A stretch of DNA of 7,501 nt from Ruminococcaceae bacterium UBA1320 (GTDB lineage: Bacteria; Bacillota; Clostridia; Oscillospirales; Ethanoligenentaceae): positions 1-7,501 of the forward strand of contig DBTI01000203.1 in NCBI GenBank assembly GCA_002306975.1. The letters run 5' to 3'. The stretch's first letter is position 1. The number at the start of each line of letters is the position of its first letter. Below the pieces are notes generated by a model. The model was not told where the DNA came from. It saw only the letters and a program-made list of their open reading frames with translations, and ran no database searches. A program made the position numbers and the translations under genes. Shown piece after piece: positions 1-6,398 of this stretch.

Positions 1-634
1 CGGATTCCGGAGCTTTGGCGGTGACACGCTTTTTTTCTTTCGCCGTGCTGCACAAAGCGGTGACAAACTGAATGTAGCAAGCGGTATCACCCGGCTTTTC
101 AAGCGTAAACCAAGGGAAGGTAACTTTGTCCTCAGTAACCCGAATGGGCAGTTTTTCCGCGCCGAGTGTTTTTTTTAGAAGCGGCTCTTTGGCGGCAGTC
201 ATTTTAGCGATATTATCAAGTTGCTCCGGTGTGAAGTCATTTGGCACCTCAACCGTCAGGTGTTCGGCTGTTCCTTCCGACTCCTGCGGTACGGAAAACG
301 GCTCACCGACTAGGGCAATAATACCGTTGCTGTCCGCGCCGTGTGTTGCTGTGTCCGGTGTTTCTTTTGCCACCGGGATAACTTCCGACTCATGAGTTTC
401 CTCGTCGGGTATCGGCGAAGTATCCGGCTCAAAACCGCGCTCTGCCAGCCTTGCAAAAAGGTTCCGGTCGTATGCGCCTGTGACCAGCCCCCTTTTGTCG
501 ATGTGGTAACCGCCGCAGTCGTAAGAAAAGCTTGGTGCGCCGTTATAGGTAATTTTGCCGTTGGTCAGCTCGGAAATTGCTCCGACGAGAGTTTTGCGCT
601 GTGCGCCGGTGACGTTGAAATTAAACTCATCCAT
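1..634 (-). CDS. Conjugative-element accessory protein ('virulence'-type ORF), partial
   Basis: This is a minus-strand frame of 211 codons that starts with ATG at 632-634 and is still open at the left edge, so the C-terminus lies outside the window. A GGGGG stretch about 10 bases before the ATG can serve as ribosome binding site. The N-terminus (FNFNVTGAQRKTLV, then YNGAPSFSYDCGGYHIDKRG) resembles a protein that recurs in clostridial integrative conjugative elements and is often labelled 'virulence' without experimental basis. A Glu/Thr/Pro-rich linker (about residues 70-125) leads to a second conserved stretch with FTPEQLDNIAKM and KVTFPWF. No membrane segment or catalytic motif is visible. 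In such elements it usually follows a ParB-like DNA methylase; here a methylase relic lies just upstream, which supports the assignment. Its biochemical role is unknown. The family call rests on memory of related proteins, not on a search. Confidence 0.75.
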   Translation of the reverse strand, partial: MDEFNFNVTGAQRKTLVGAISELTNGKITYNGAPSFSYDCGGYHIDKRGLVTGAYDRNLFARLAERGFEPDTSPIPDEETHESEVIPVAKETPDTATHGADSNGIIALVGEPFSVPQESEGTAEHLTVEVPNDFTPEQLDNIAKMTAAKEPLLKKTLGAEKLPIRVTEDKVTFPWFTLEKPGDTACYIQFVTALCSTAKEKKRVTAKAPES

Positions 635-688
635 GGTTTGTGCCCCCGTGTTTCATATTTTCGCGGCGATTTGCTCTCCGCGATCACA

Positions 689-717
689 TTAATCACTCCG
701 CAGGGCAAATTAGTCAA
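689..717 (-). promoter_or_regulatory. Weak candidate promoter for the conjugative-element ORF
   Basis: On the minus strand TTGACT (712-717) is followed after 17 bases by GATTAA (689-694), which matches the -10 consensus at only three positions. A 6-bp inverted repeat TCGCGG/CCGCGA (661-666 and 678-683) lies between it and the start codon and could be an operator or an RNA hairpin. The -35 box is good and the -10 box is poor, so this is tentative. Nothing else is recognisable between 635 and 760. Confidence 0.25.
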
Positions 718-760
718 TATACAAAATAGTGGACAGTGGGGAGGCGGGATAGCCTGATGA

Positions 761-1003
761 TTACTGGCTTTGCGCCACTTCGGAGTACGGAGTTCGCTCG
801 TCGTTTCGGACTAGAAATATGCCGTTTGACGTTTTGGCGCTTTTGGCAGAACGGGCGCAGATAACGTCACAGTATTTCGGGTCAAGTTCCATCAAATACG
901 CCGTGCGTCCGGTCTGCTCCGCCGCCATCAGGCTTGTGCCGGAGGCGCCAAAAAGGTCAAGGACGGGATTGCCGTCGTATTATGAATTGTTCACCGCCAG
1001 TTC
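761..1003 (-). pseudogene. C-terminal relic of a DNA N-methyltransferase (ParB/methylase type)
   Basis: On the minus strand the frame ending at TAA (761-763) reads GNPVLDLFGASGTSLMAAEQ and then TGRTAYLMELDPKYCDVI. This is the S-adenosylmethionine-binding motif I and following strand typical of the C-terminal end of beta-class adenine-N6/cytosine-N4 methyltransferases, whose usual form is VLDLFGGSGST followed by ELDPKYCD. An in-frame TAA (980-982) sits just before it, and the codons further upstream (ELAVNNS) continue the expected family pattern '..NSS', so the stop appears to be a nonsense mutation. The catalytic DPPY-type motif and the whole N-terminal half are missing; upstream DNA is not recognisable as methylase. 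The family is often found directly before the 'virulence'-type ORF in clostridial conjugative elements, as here. It cannot be functional. I am confident of the family and less so of the exact left and right limits. Confidence 0.8.
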
Positions 1004-1479
1004 CTGATATTGTGATATTTCAACATTGCCGCTTTTGGTTTTGCCGACGATCGGGTAAAATTTAGACTCATATTGCGTCTGGAGATTGCATACTCTGTGA
1101 TAAGGTCTCGCGGAATAAGATACAAACAACTGGGAGGTTCCATGCACCTGATTCTTTTGCGGCAAACCTCAGACGGCTTCTTCGTTAGATGGCCTTTGAC
1201 ACGGATTATATCGTTTAGATGCCCCGGTGGCTTTGACAGATCGTAGCATCGTTAAAAAATTAAACTTTTGTCAGCTCGCGGCGATATCAGGATTGCCAGT
1301 ACAATCTTCTCCGTCAGCGTCTTCGGTTACGTCCGGAAGCTTTTCTTGCTCCGCCTCTAAGCATGGCTACCACTCCTGACTGAAAAGCATACACAGTAAT
1401 CATATGCGTGGGAAAATCAAAAGTTTACTGTCAAAGTACAATTTTGTCGGAGTCAGTTCTTTTTCGCCGCTTGTCCTGA

Positions 1480-1522
1480 CCGTGCCGCGCAGGTTTCCGC
1501 GCCCTGTGCGCCCGTGCCGCGC
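1480..1522. repeat. 11-bp direct repeat in GC-rich block
   Basis: CCGTGCCGCGC occurs at 1480-1490 and again at 1512-1522, a 32-bp period. Between the copies the sequence can also fold through GCGCA/TGCGC. Function is unknown; it may be a protein-binding site or the remains of a structured region of the mobile element. Confidence 0.5.
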
Positions 1523-1530
1523 TACCCTGC

Positions 1531-1560
1531 GCCTCCTGTTCCAAACAGGGAGCGTTTTAT
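1531..1560 (+). terminator. Possible weak intrinsic terminator
   Basis: GCCTCCTGTT (1531-1540) pairs with AACAGGGAGC (1544-1553) across a three-base loop, with one mismatch and one G-U pair. GTTTTAT follows on the plus strand. The T-run is short and no plus-strand gene precedes it, so this may only be a hairpin. Confidence 0.2.
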
Positions 1561-1622
1561 GCTCCGCTCGATGTAAAATCTTTGATAAAATCTGAGTGTA
1601 TGAAAAACAGCCCCTAAAACGA

Positions 1623-1898
1623 CTAGCGGAAAAAGAGAAAAGCCCGCAAACACTGGGTTTGCAAGGCTTCTGAAAACTTTGAAAACGCGAAAGTTGCGCG
1701 CGAGAGCCTACGCCGATTATGAAGCAAAGGCTCGTAGAGATTGATTACGCCTTCCCCCCGGTCGTGAATCTGGTTGTGACAGGAGTTGCAAAGCAACATC
1801 AGGTTAAACTCATCGTGAGATCCACCGGGTTCTGTCGGCTTGATGTGGCGAACGAGGTCAGCTGGAATAAGCGCAGGGCTTCAAGGGCTTTTGAGGCA
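1623..1898 (-). pseudogene. Phage-type HNH endonuclease, truncated relic
   Basis: The minus-strand frame ending with TAG at 1623-1625 contains LIPADLVRHIKPTEPGG and then FNLMLLCNSCHNQIHDRGEG. This is the core of phage-type HNH endonucleases: a His in the 'LVHHIKP' strand (here VRHI, one His replaced by Arg), the Asn of FNLM, and the zinc-ligand and catalytic CNSCHNQIH. Such nucleases usually sit next to the terminase genes and help DNA packaging. An in-frame TGA (1881-1883) lies eight codons before the motif. The codons beyond it (SCLKSP) keep only one Cys of the expected upstream CxxC zinc pair, after which homology ends. The frame's last ~12 codons run through a terminator hairpin, so the original stop was probably lost. 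The plus-strand frame 1719-1901 is its exact antisense and is not a gene. The family assignment is firm; function is lost or very doubtful. Confidence 0.75.
1629..1669 (-). terminator. Intrinsic terminator
   Basis: Read on the minus strand, AAGCC-TT-GCAAAC, a CCAGT loop and GTTTGC-G-GGCTT form a hairpin of 6 + 5 bp with a small internal loop, followed by TTTTCTCTTTTT. It lies at the 3' end of the HNH relic and probably ended that transcript. Confidence 0.6.
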
Positions 1899-1925
1899 TG
1901 AAAAATCTTCTTTCGGCACGGCTGG

Positions 1926-2110
1926 TGTAGCGGGTGTAGCAGGTTATAGCGGGTTCCTATAATATATATTCTTTTTTTGTCTTTGCTGTGTTGAGCAAAT
2001 ATTTCTATTGAGAGGGTTGTTTTTACCCGCTACATCCGCTACAGCCTTGGTATATCTGGGTTTAAGCCGCTAACAACCCGCTAACAAGTCGCTAACAACC
2101 CGCTACAAAA
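1926..2110. repeat. Iteron-like cluster of direct and inverted short repeats
   Basis: Three units (TGTAGCGGG 1926-1934, TGTAGCAGG 1935-1943, TTATAGCGGG 1944-1953) stand left of an AT-rich core (about 1955-2025). Two units in the opposite orientation stand right of it (CCCGCTACA 2026-2034, TCCGCTACA 2035-2043); CCCGCTACA is the exact reverse complement of TGTAGCGGG. Then follow four tandem 11-bp units, 2067-2110 (CCGCTAACAAC, CCGCTAACAAG, TCGCTAACAAC, CCGCTACAAAA). All share the core GCTA(A)CA. The layout resembles replication-initiator or other protein-binding sites of phages and mobile elements. No intact Rep gene is nearby, so the role is inferred only from architecture. A fossil of a coding region with short peptide repeats is the main alternative. 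Confidence 0.6.
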
Positions 2111-2117
2111 ACGGTCT

Positions 2118-2137
2118 AAAAAAAGCCGGATGGCTTT
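2118..2137 (-). terminator. Short intrinsic terminator candidate
   Basis: On the minus strand AAAGCC, loop ATCC, GGCTTT form a perfect 6-bp stem and the transcript continues with T, giving seven Ts in total. It is the first terminator-like hairpin I see downstream of the DUF262 operon, about 560 bases past its last stop, although relic DNA lies between. Confidence 0.4.
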
Positions 2138-2197
2138 GTCACGGCGGCGTGTCGTGGGCACAATTATATCCGCTTAATACCTTTCCAAGTCCTGTGG

Positions 2198-2632
2198 ATG
2201 AGTCGGCCTTCTTTTCGTTCATGGCTCTCTGTTTCAAGCTATAAGGCGCAGGTCGATTATTACACTCGCCATATACAGGAAAACGACATATGGGAATTTA
2301 TTGATGTTTATACCGATGCAGGTGTCTCAGCCGCCAACACAAAAAAGCGTGACGGGTTCGTGCAATCGGGGGCGCCTTAACCGAAAGATCAACCCATATA
2401 TGACAGAATAAGTTATTAATATATCCAGCGTAAGCACACAAAGCTATTCTGTTATATATTGTGCAATCGAAGAGCGAAATTTTGCACGCAGCATGATCGA
2501 CACCATTACCAATGTGTTACAGCTTAAAAAAGGCATTGAGGTTTTGTTTTGAGAAAGACTATATTCTATACTCTCGGCAGCAAGGGCATGATGCTGATAA
2601 AGATAATAAGTTCTCTGGCGCACGAAGCTTCT
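2198..2632 (+). pseudogene. Large serine recombinase, N-terminal half, multiply broken
   Basis: Plus-strand relic of a site-specific recombinase of the large serine (TnpX-like) family that moves clostridial transposons and integrative elements. Three reading frames must be joined. The first (2198-2359) contains SYKAQVDYYTRHIQ, ENDIWEFIDVYTDAGVS and TKKRDGF. The second (about 2478-2549) contains NFARSMIDTITNVLQLKKG and IEVLF, equivalent to the family's RFARNTVDTL..LK.KGIEV. The third (2561-2632) contains YTLGSKGMMLIKIISSLAHE, equivalent to YTLDSKGELLITIMSSLAQE, and ends at a stop. The extreme N-terminus with the catalytic Ser (YxRVS) is not recognisable, and the DNA-binding C-terminal half is absent. 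Between KKRDGF and NFARS there are about 55 more bases than the family needs, accounted for by a palindromic insertion. The gene is dead. Its family is clear from the ordered motifs; the limits are approximate. Confidence 0.85.
2396..2459. mobile_element. MITE-like palindromic insertion in the recombinase relic
   Basis: ATATATGACAGAATA (2396-2410) and TATTCTGTTATATAT (2445-2459) are 15-bp inverted repeats with one mismatch, separated by 34 bp with no coding capacity. The 64-bp unit sits inside the recombinase relic just after a stretch readable, with a one-base slip, as ALT-G-KIN (family: ALAGKID). Removing it brings that stretch within a few bases of the expected distance to the NFARS motif. 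A TA duplication (2397-2398 and 2457-2458) is possible but not provable because the ends are TA-rich. Confidence 0.5.
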
Positions 2633-2659
2633 TAAGGATGAACACAATAATCTTAAAAG

Positions 2660-2687
2660 TGTCGACTCTTACCGTAAATTGTCCCCA
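2660..2687 (+). repeat. Possible solo insertion-sequence end
   Basis: The stretch starting TGTCGACTCTTACC and ending TTGTCCCCA resembles, from memory, terminal repeats of IS21-family insertion sequences. No IS21 genes and no matching second end are in the window. It lies exactly between the recombinase relic and the 3' end of the DUF262 operon. This is a weak call that would need a match in an IS collection. Confidence 0.2.
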
Positions 2688-2700
2688 CTTACTTCCAGCA

Positions 2701-4728
2701 CTAATTCATGGAAATGAAATCAGCCGTTTCGGTAATAGGCGCGTCTGTTTGAGATTTAAAAACACTTGTACCATTACTTTCGCTGACATAAAATTGGCCG
2801 TTTTTAAAACTGATGGTGTACCCATTTGCATAAAGAAAGTGCTGAACATAATTTCCCAATTCGCCATCAAAGGTGGACTCTATTTCGCGTTTATTTAGTT
2901 CCTCGTACAATGCCGAAAGAAAAAGTGCGTAATTATAGCCGTTTGACCATTTGTTTTGTATAAGATGCATTTCGCCTTGTATAACACGCAGCCGTAAATG
3001 AGAAATGCTCATCCAATTAAACAGTTTAGGATAATGTATTAAACAATACCGCCAATCATTTTTAGGTACTGACGAATTTGCAATAATTCCTTTTAATTGT
3101 TCTTTCAAATCAGTATTGGAGTCAAGTGCGTCCAGAAGTTGCCTTACAACGTTGCCACAATTAGCGAACAATGATTTCAAACTGGGCGTATTTGCAGATT
3201 CATTGGGGTCATCAACGCATAATGTTTTGAATTGGCTTACTGGTAATGTATAATCACCAAATGTAAGAAGCGCACGACGTAATAAAAGTCCATGCTTTGG
3301 TTTGGTATCGTCGAACAAGACAGATAGTTTACCCCAGTATTGAATAAATTGTTCTTTTACATATTCACCGGTATTGTTCTTTGATAAATAAAGTGCAGAA
3401 CGAATCTGCCCACTGAAGTAAAGATGTTGTTCGGCCTTGCATATATCTTGAGCAAAATTTTCATCATTTATAATTATCTGTGCTTTTACTTGTTCCTCTT
3501 CTATTTGCTGTTGATTGAAACCTGTAACTTTACCCTTTTTTGAGAAATATTCAAGCAAAGCGTCCCAGTTCTCTGCAAGGCTGTTAATGCTCTCAATAGA
3601 ATTGCGATATAAGCTAAATTCATCAATCGTGCTATTAAGTGTGAGGTTCCTAATTATTCTTATCCAATGTTTCAAATAATCGTCAGTACCCTTTGACATG
3701 AAGAGATACGTTGTAACAGCATGAAACAAAACTCGATTTGCATAAGTATGTCCTTCGCCTAATGAAATAGAAATCAGAACATTTACATCTTTAGAACTGA
3801 ACTTATTACATAAATAATTGAGAGTATAAAATGCGGTCTCAAATACTTCTGCTTCAATTTTACTATAGTCAAGAGTGTTTGCCCAATTCTTATCGTCTGA
3901 AATTATCCCTTTGTTCATTAAAAGCACGCCGAAGAAAGCGTAGTATGTTTGATCGAAATCTTTTTTGTGCTCACGCCAAAAAAGATCAGTCCAGTCGCGG
4001 TCAAAATTAAGTTCAAACTTATCAATAAAAGATAAGTTTAGCTTTTTCATTCTGCCTAGCAGTCTGGCTTTAAAATTCTCGAATTCCGTAAGCGGTTTAC
4101 CACGGGCATTCAATTTTATATATAAACTGTCCTCCATCCCGAGGTCTTGCATTTCTAAAAACTTAAAAATAAGAGGTTCAACCCCTATGTCTGTCAGTTT
4201 CTCCGCAAGGTGATCAATATCGCCAAACATTGTCTGGATGTCATCAAGCATAACAAGAACAGATTTTATAGTTGGGTCATGTACCCATGCTGACACAAAC
4301 CACTCCGCATCCTCGATTTCAGCGGAAGGACTTGTCCCAGTTCCAAAAACAGAAGAACGGTTATCAAACAATTTTTTTAAGAACTCGCGTGATGTTACTC
4401 GAGTTTCATACGTAAATTTATGCAAGAGAGGCGTTTTAGTTTCGTCATCGCGGCAAGCATACAAATGTAGCAGAAAGAGCGTTGTTAACCTCTGTTGTCC
4501 ATCAATCGGTATAAATTTTATACCTTCGACTTTTCCATATACGAAATTAAGATCAAGTGGAGATGTTTTTTTCAGAATAGCGGATCGCATATCATTAAGT
4601 AGGTTTGAGCGCACGGTTTTTGCATGAGTATCTTGTCGTCCTTGTGCGTAGTCCCGTTGAACGATCGGCACTTCAACCTGATATTCATCAAGCAGTTTGA
4701 ATAAGGTATCAAGCGTTTTCTCACTCAT
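2701..4728 (-). CDS. DUF262 (GmrSD-N-like) protein with long unassigned C-terminal region
   Basis: 675 residues, intact. ATG at 4726-4728 overlaps the stop of the upstream gene as ATGA, and GGGAGG (4737-4742) stands 8 bases ahead, so translation is probably coupled. The DUF262 domain shows VPIVQRDYAQGR (20-31), the signature DGQQRLTTLFLLH (76-88) and LYIKLNARGKPLTEFENFKA (202-221). In GmrS-type proteins the DGQQR motif is linked to nucleotide use. Further on, QQQIEEEQVKAQIII (406-420), EQHLYFSGQI (433-442), RRALLTFGDYTL (484-495) and NDWRYCLIHYPKLF (557-570) fit a recurring family of 600-700-residue DUF262 proteins. Unlike its partner it has no DUF1524 HNH motif (no DxEHI or GNLTLL). I see no signal peptide or membrane segment, so it is probably cytosolic. 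Inferred role: partner subunit of a modification-dependent restriction or other anti-phage complex. The C-terminal 450 residues have no function I can name. Confidence 0.9.
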   Translation of the reverse strand: MSEKTLDTLFKLLDEYQVEVPIVQRDYAQGRQDTHAKTVRSNLLNDMRSAILKKTSPLDLNFVYGKVEGIKFIPIDGQQRLTTLFLLHLYACRDDETKTPLLHKFTYETRVTSREFLKKLFDNRSSVFGTGTSPSAEIEDAEWFVSAWVHDPTIKSVLVMLDDIQTMFGDIDHLAEKLTDIGVEPLIFKFLEMQDLGMEDSLYIKLNARGKPLTEFENFKARLLGRMKKLNLSFIDKFELNFDRDWTDLFWREHKKDFDQTYYAFFGVLLMNKGIISDDKNWANTLDYSKIEAEVFETAFYTLNYLCNKFSSKDVNVLISISLGEGHTYANRVLFHAVTTYLFMSKGTDDYLKHWIRIIRNLTLNSTIDEFSLYRNSIESINSLAENWDALLEYFSKKGKVTGFNQQQIEEEQVKAQIIINDENFAQDICKAEQHLYFSGQIRSALYLSKNNTGEYVKEQFIQYWGKLSVLFDDTKPKHGLLLRRALLTFGDYTLPVSQFKTLCVDDPNESANTPSLKSLFANCGNVVRQLLDALDSNTDLKEQLKGIIANSSVPKNDWRYCLIHYPKLFNWMSISHLRLRVIQGEMHLIQNKWSNGYNYALFLSALYEELNKREIESTFDGELGNYVQHFLYANGYTISFKNGQFYVSESNGTSVFKSQTDAPITETADFISMN

Positions 4729-6245
4729 TGACCTAACCTCCCATTAAAGAATGTGTCCAACGTTTGTTTAATAGCGGAAACATATTCCGCTTTGTCTTTT
4801 TCGTTCCATATCTCCATCTCATCAAGGTTCTCGGAATAAACCTTTAAAAAAACGTTTTTTGTACACAACGGCACGAAAAGCCCTTTGGATTCACGTTCAA
4901 TAATTATCTTGCGTTTTTCTATAAATTGTTCATCTTTATAACTGCGATTTGTACGGCAGTCAAGCAAAGTAAGGTTACCAAGGCTATCGTCTGCATCATC
5001 TGTTTCGTCTGCAGTTGCATGAATATGCTCGATATCCCATTGTTCACTCTTAAAAATATCAAATGGAAAACGATATTGTTTTTCACTTTTACATACAAGC
5101 GTTGCGATATTGAAAAGCAGCAACAACTGACGAATTTTCTTCTTATGGGCAACGGTGTCAAGAGCCAGTGTCTCTAAATCATCATACTTGATTTTTGCCT
5201 TTAGGAGCAAATCTGCGGCAACCGAGCTTTTCCGTTTGTCACGAGTAAGTGAAAATATCTCAGAAGTTGTTGTTCCTGTAGCTATCAGATAACCGATTAT
5301 GTGGTACTTGTTCAAATCATTATACCAATCTCGGAACTCGGCATATAACTTTTCAACATCACCCCAAAGAGTATGGACAAACTCTGATTCCTTTCCCTTG
5401 GCGTTTTTTAAAATGGCGGAAAATACTAAAAACGAAAAATAGTTTTGGCTAATATCTATCGGGTTCCTTGTGTTACTATTGTATTTTTTTGCAAGTAAAT
5501 CAAACAGCATGTCTATACGAGTGTTACTCTGTTCTTTTTCATTAAGAAAATACCAAAATGAGTCCTCGCGTAACCCTTGCTCAATTCTGTCCCAAGCGAT
5601 AGAAATTTCCGTTTGTTGCTTGCTTGTATCTTCACCAAAGTTATCCTTATTAAGTAACAAGGCTTTAATAAGTTCTGCATTGGTCAGAGGAATTTTTCCA
5701 AGATTCACTTTTGTAAACATAGTAATTGGGTCACTTTCCTGCGGAAGTTCGTACCATATAAAGAACACGCTTTTTCTGATTTTAGTATTAAGTTCTTGAA
5801 TAGCAACCGACTTATCAGGTTGGGATTCAAGCCAATGATTCATGTTTCTATAGGCACGTCCTATATGATAGAAGTCAATGTTTGAATCGTCAGAGCTGGT
5901 GCCATCCGATAATTTCTTTAAAAAGGAGCCACTATTTTCGCGCGTTTCGTAATTCAATTCAAAAGGTGGCACTGCAGAACGAATTTCTTGTTCGGCAATT
6001 TTCATAAAAATATAAATTGTAGTGAGACGTTGCTGTCCATCTACAACTTCAAACGAACCATCCTCGCGTTTTTTCACTATAAGTGGTTGAATACAATATT
6101 TTTTATCACCATCAGTTGGACATTCGGATACATCATCAAGCAGTGCTGTAACTTCAAATTCCGTCCAACGATACCCTCTTTGATAAGAAGGCACGAAAAA
6201 TCTGTGACCTTTTAGGTCTCCTATTGTCTTTTTTTCAATCGCCAT
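4725..6245 (-). CDS. DUF262-DUF1524 (GmrSD-like) HNH nuclease
   Basis: 506 residues from ATG at 6243-6245. GGGAG lies 8 bases before this ATG; an upstream TTG at 6263 would add six residues (MLGDYN) but would swallow that ribosome site, so the ATG is preferred. DUF262 motifs: VPSYQRGYRW (18-27), QPLIVKK (53-59), VVDGQQRLTT (67-76) and MFTKVNLGKIPLTNAELIKA (176-195). The C-terminus carries the DUF1524 HNH signature WDIEHIHA (403-410), with candidate catalytic His407, then LGNLTLLD (422-429), N433 and FIEKRK (441-446). This is the architecture of GmrSD type IV restriction enzymes, which cut modified phage DNA, and of the related SspE and BrxU nucleases. It therefore probably hydrolyses nucleotides through the N-domain and cuts DNA through the C-domain. 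It is the first gene of a two-gene operon whose second member is a different DUF262 protein. All key motifs are present, so it is probably active; the substrate is unknown. Confidence 0.93.
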   Translation of the reverse strand: MAIEKKTIGDLKGHRFFVPSYQRGYRWTEFEVTALLDDVSECPTDGDKKYCIQPLIVKKREDGSFEVVDGQQRLTTIYIFMKIAEQEIRSAVPPFELNYETRENSGSFLKKLSDGTSSDDSNIDFYHIGRAYRNMNHWLESQPDKSVAIQELNTKIRKSVFFIWYELPQESDPITMFTKVNLGKIPLTNAELIKALLLNKDNFGEDTSKQQTEISIAWDRIEQGLREDSFWYFLNEKEQSNTRIDMLFDLLAKKYNSNTRNPIDISQNYFSFLVFSAILKNAKGKESEFVHTLWGDVEKLYAEFRDWYNDLNKYHIIGYLIATGTTTSEIFSLTRDKRKSSVAADLLLKAKIKYDDLETLALDTVAHKKKIRQLLLLFNIATLVCKSEKQYRFPFDIFKSEQWDIEHIHATADETDDADDSLGNLTLLDCRTNRSYKDEQFIEKRKIIIERESKGLFVPLCTKNVFLKVYSENLDEMEIWNEKDKAEYVSAIKQTLDTFFNGRLGQ

Positions 6246-6290
6246 GTTATAATCTCCCAACAAAGTTTAGTCGTATTCGAACAGCATAAT

Positions 6291-6320
6291 ATTATAAAAA
6301 ATCATGATTGCCATTGCCAA
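6291..6320 (-). promoter_or_regulatory. Sigma-A-type promoter of the DUF262 operon
   Basis: On the minus strand TTGGCA (6315-6320) and a perfect TATAAT (6291-6296) are 18 bases apart. Transcription would start near 6284, giving a leader of about 40 bases before the ATG at 6245. Only one mismatch to consensus in the two boxes, in the gap between two genes, makes this credible. It suggests the DUF262 pair can be expressed independently of the upstream gene. I see no clear operator palindrome. Confidence 0.65.
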
Positions 6321-6398
6321 TGTATATTATTTTTATTACTTTAGCGAGGACTGCTTTTAAAGTTTGGGATACAAAATCAAACTCTACATCTTGTAAAT

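Larger units (their letters stand above)
1008..1620. other. Degraded intergenic stretch with a GC-rich repeat block
   Basis: I see no convincing gene here. A minus-strand frame (980-1165) is open but has no recognisable motif apart from its join to the methylase relic. Another minus-strand frame around 1270-1360 encodes an acidic tail (EKLPDVTEDADGEDC) that could be the end of a lost protein. An AGGAG with a nearby ATG (1362-1364, minus) leads only to a 16-codon frame. Positions 1460-1555 are strikingly GC-rich compared with both sides. Confidence 0.4.

Noticed and set aside
126..757. Two overlapping plus-strand frames (126-395 and 341-757)
   Set aside because: They lie antisense to the minus-strand conjugative-element ORF and its upstream gap, and their translations have no recognisable features.
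1719..1901. 60-codon plus-strand frame
   Set aside because: It is the exact codon-register antisense of the HNH relic.
1926..2110. CRISPR array
   Set aside because: Repeat units are 9-11 bp and directly tandem, with no unique spacers and no cas genes.
2360..2469. GTGCAATCG direct repeat (2360-2368 and 2461-2469) as a target-site duplication
   Set aside because: The first copy is 27 bases away from the inverted repeat, so the copies do not both abut the insertion ends. Probably chance or recombinase-derived.
2512..2898. 128-codon plus-strand frame
   Set aside because: Its start overlaps the recombinase relic in the wrong frame for most motifs, and the rest is antisense to the 3' end of the second DUF262 gene.
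4919..5177. Small frames on both strands inside the first DUF262 gene
   Set aside because: They overlap the conserved DUF1524 region of the real gene and show no motifs.
4725..6263. TTG start at 6263 for the first DUF262 gene
   Set aside because: The ATG at 6245 has a well-placed GGGAG, and the six added residues precede the conserved N-terminus without support.
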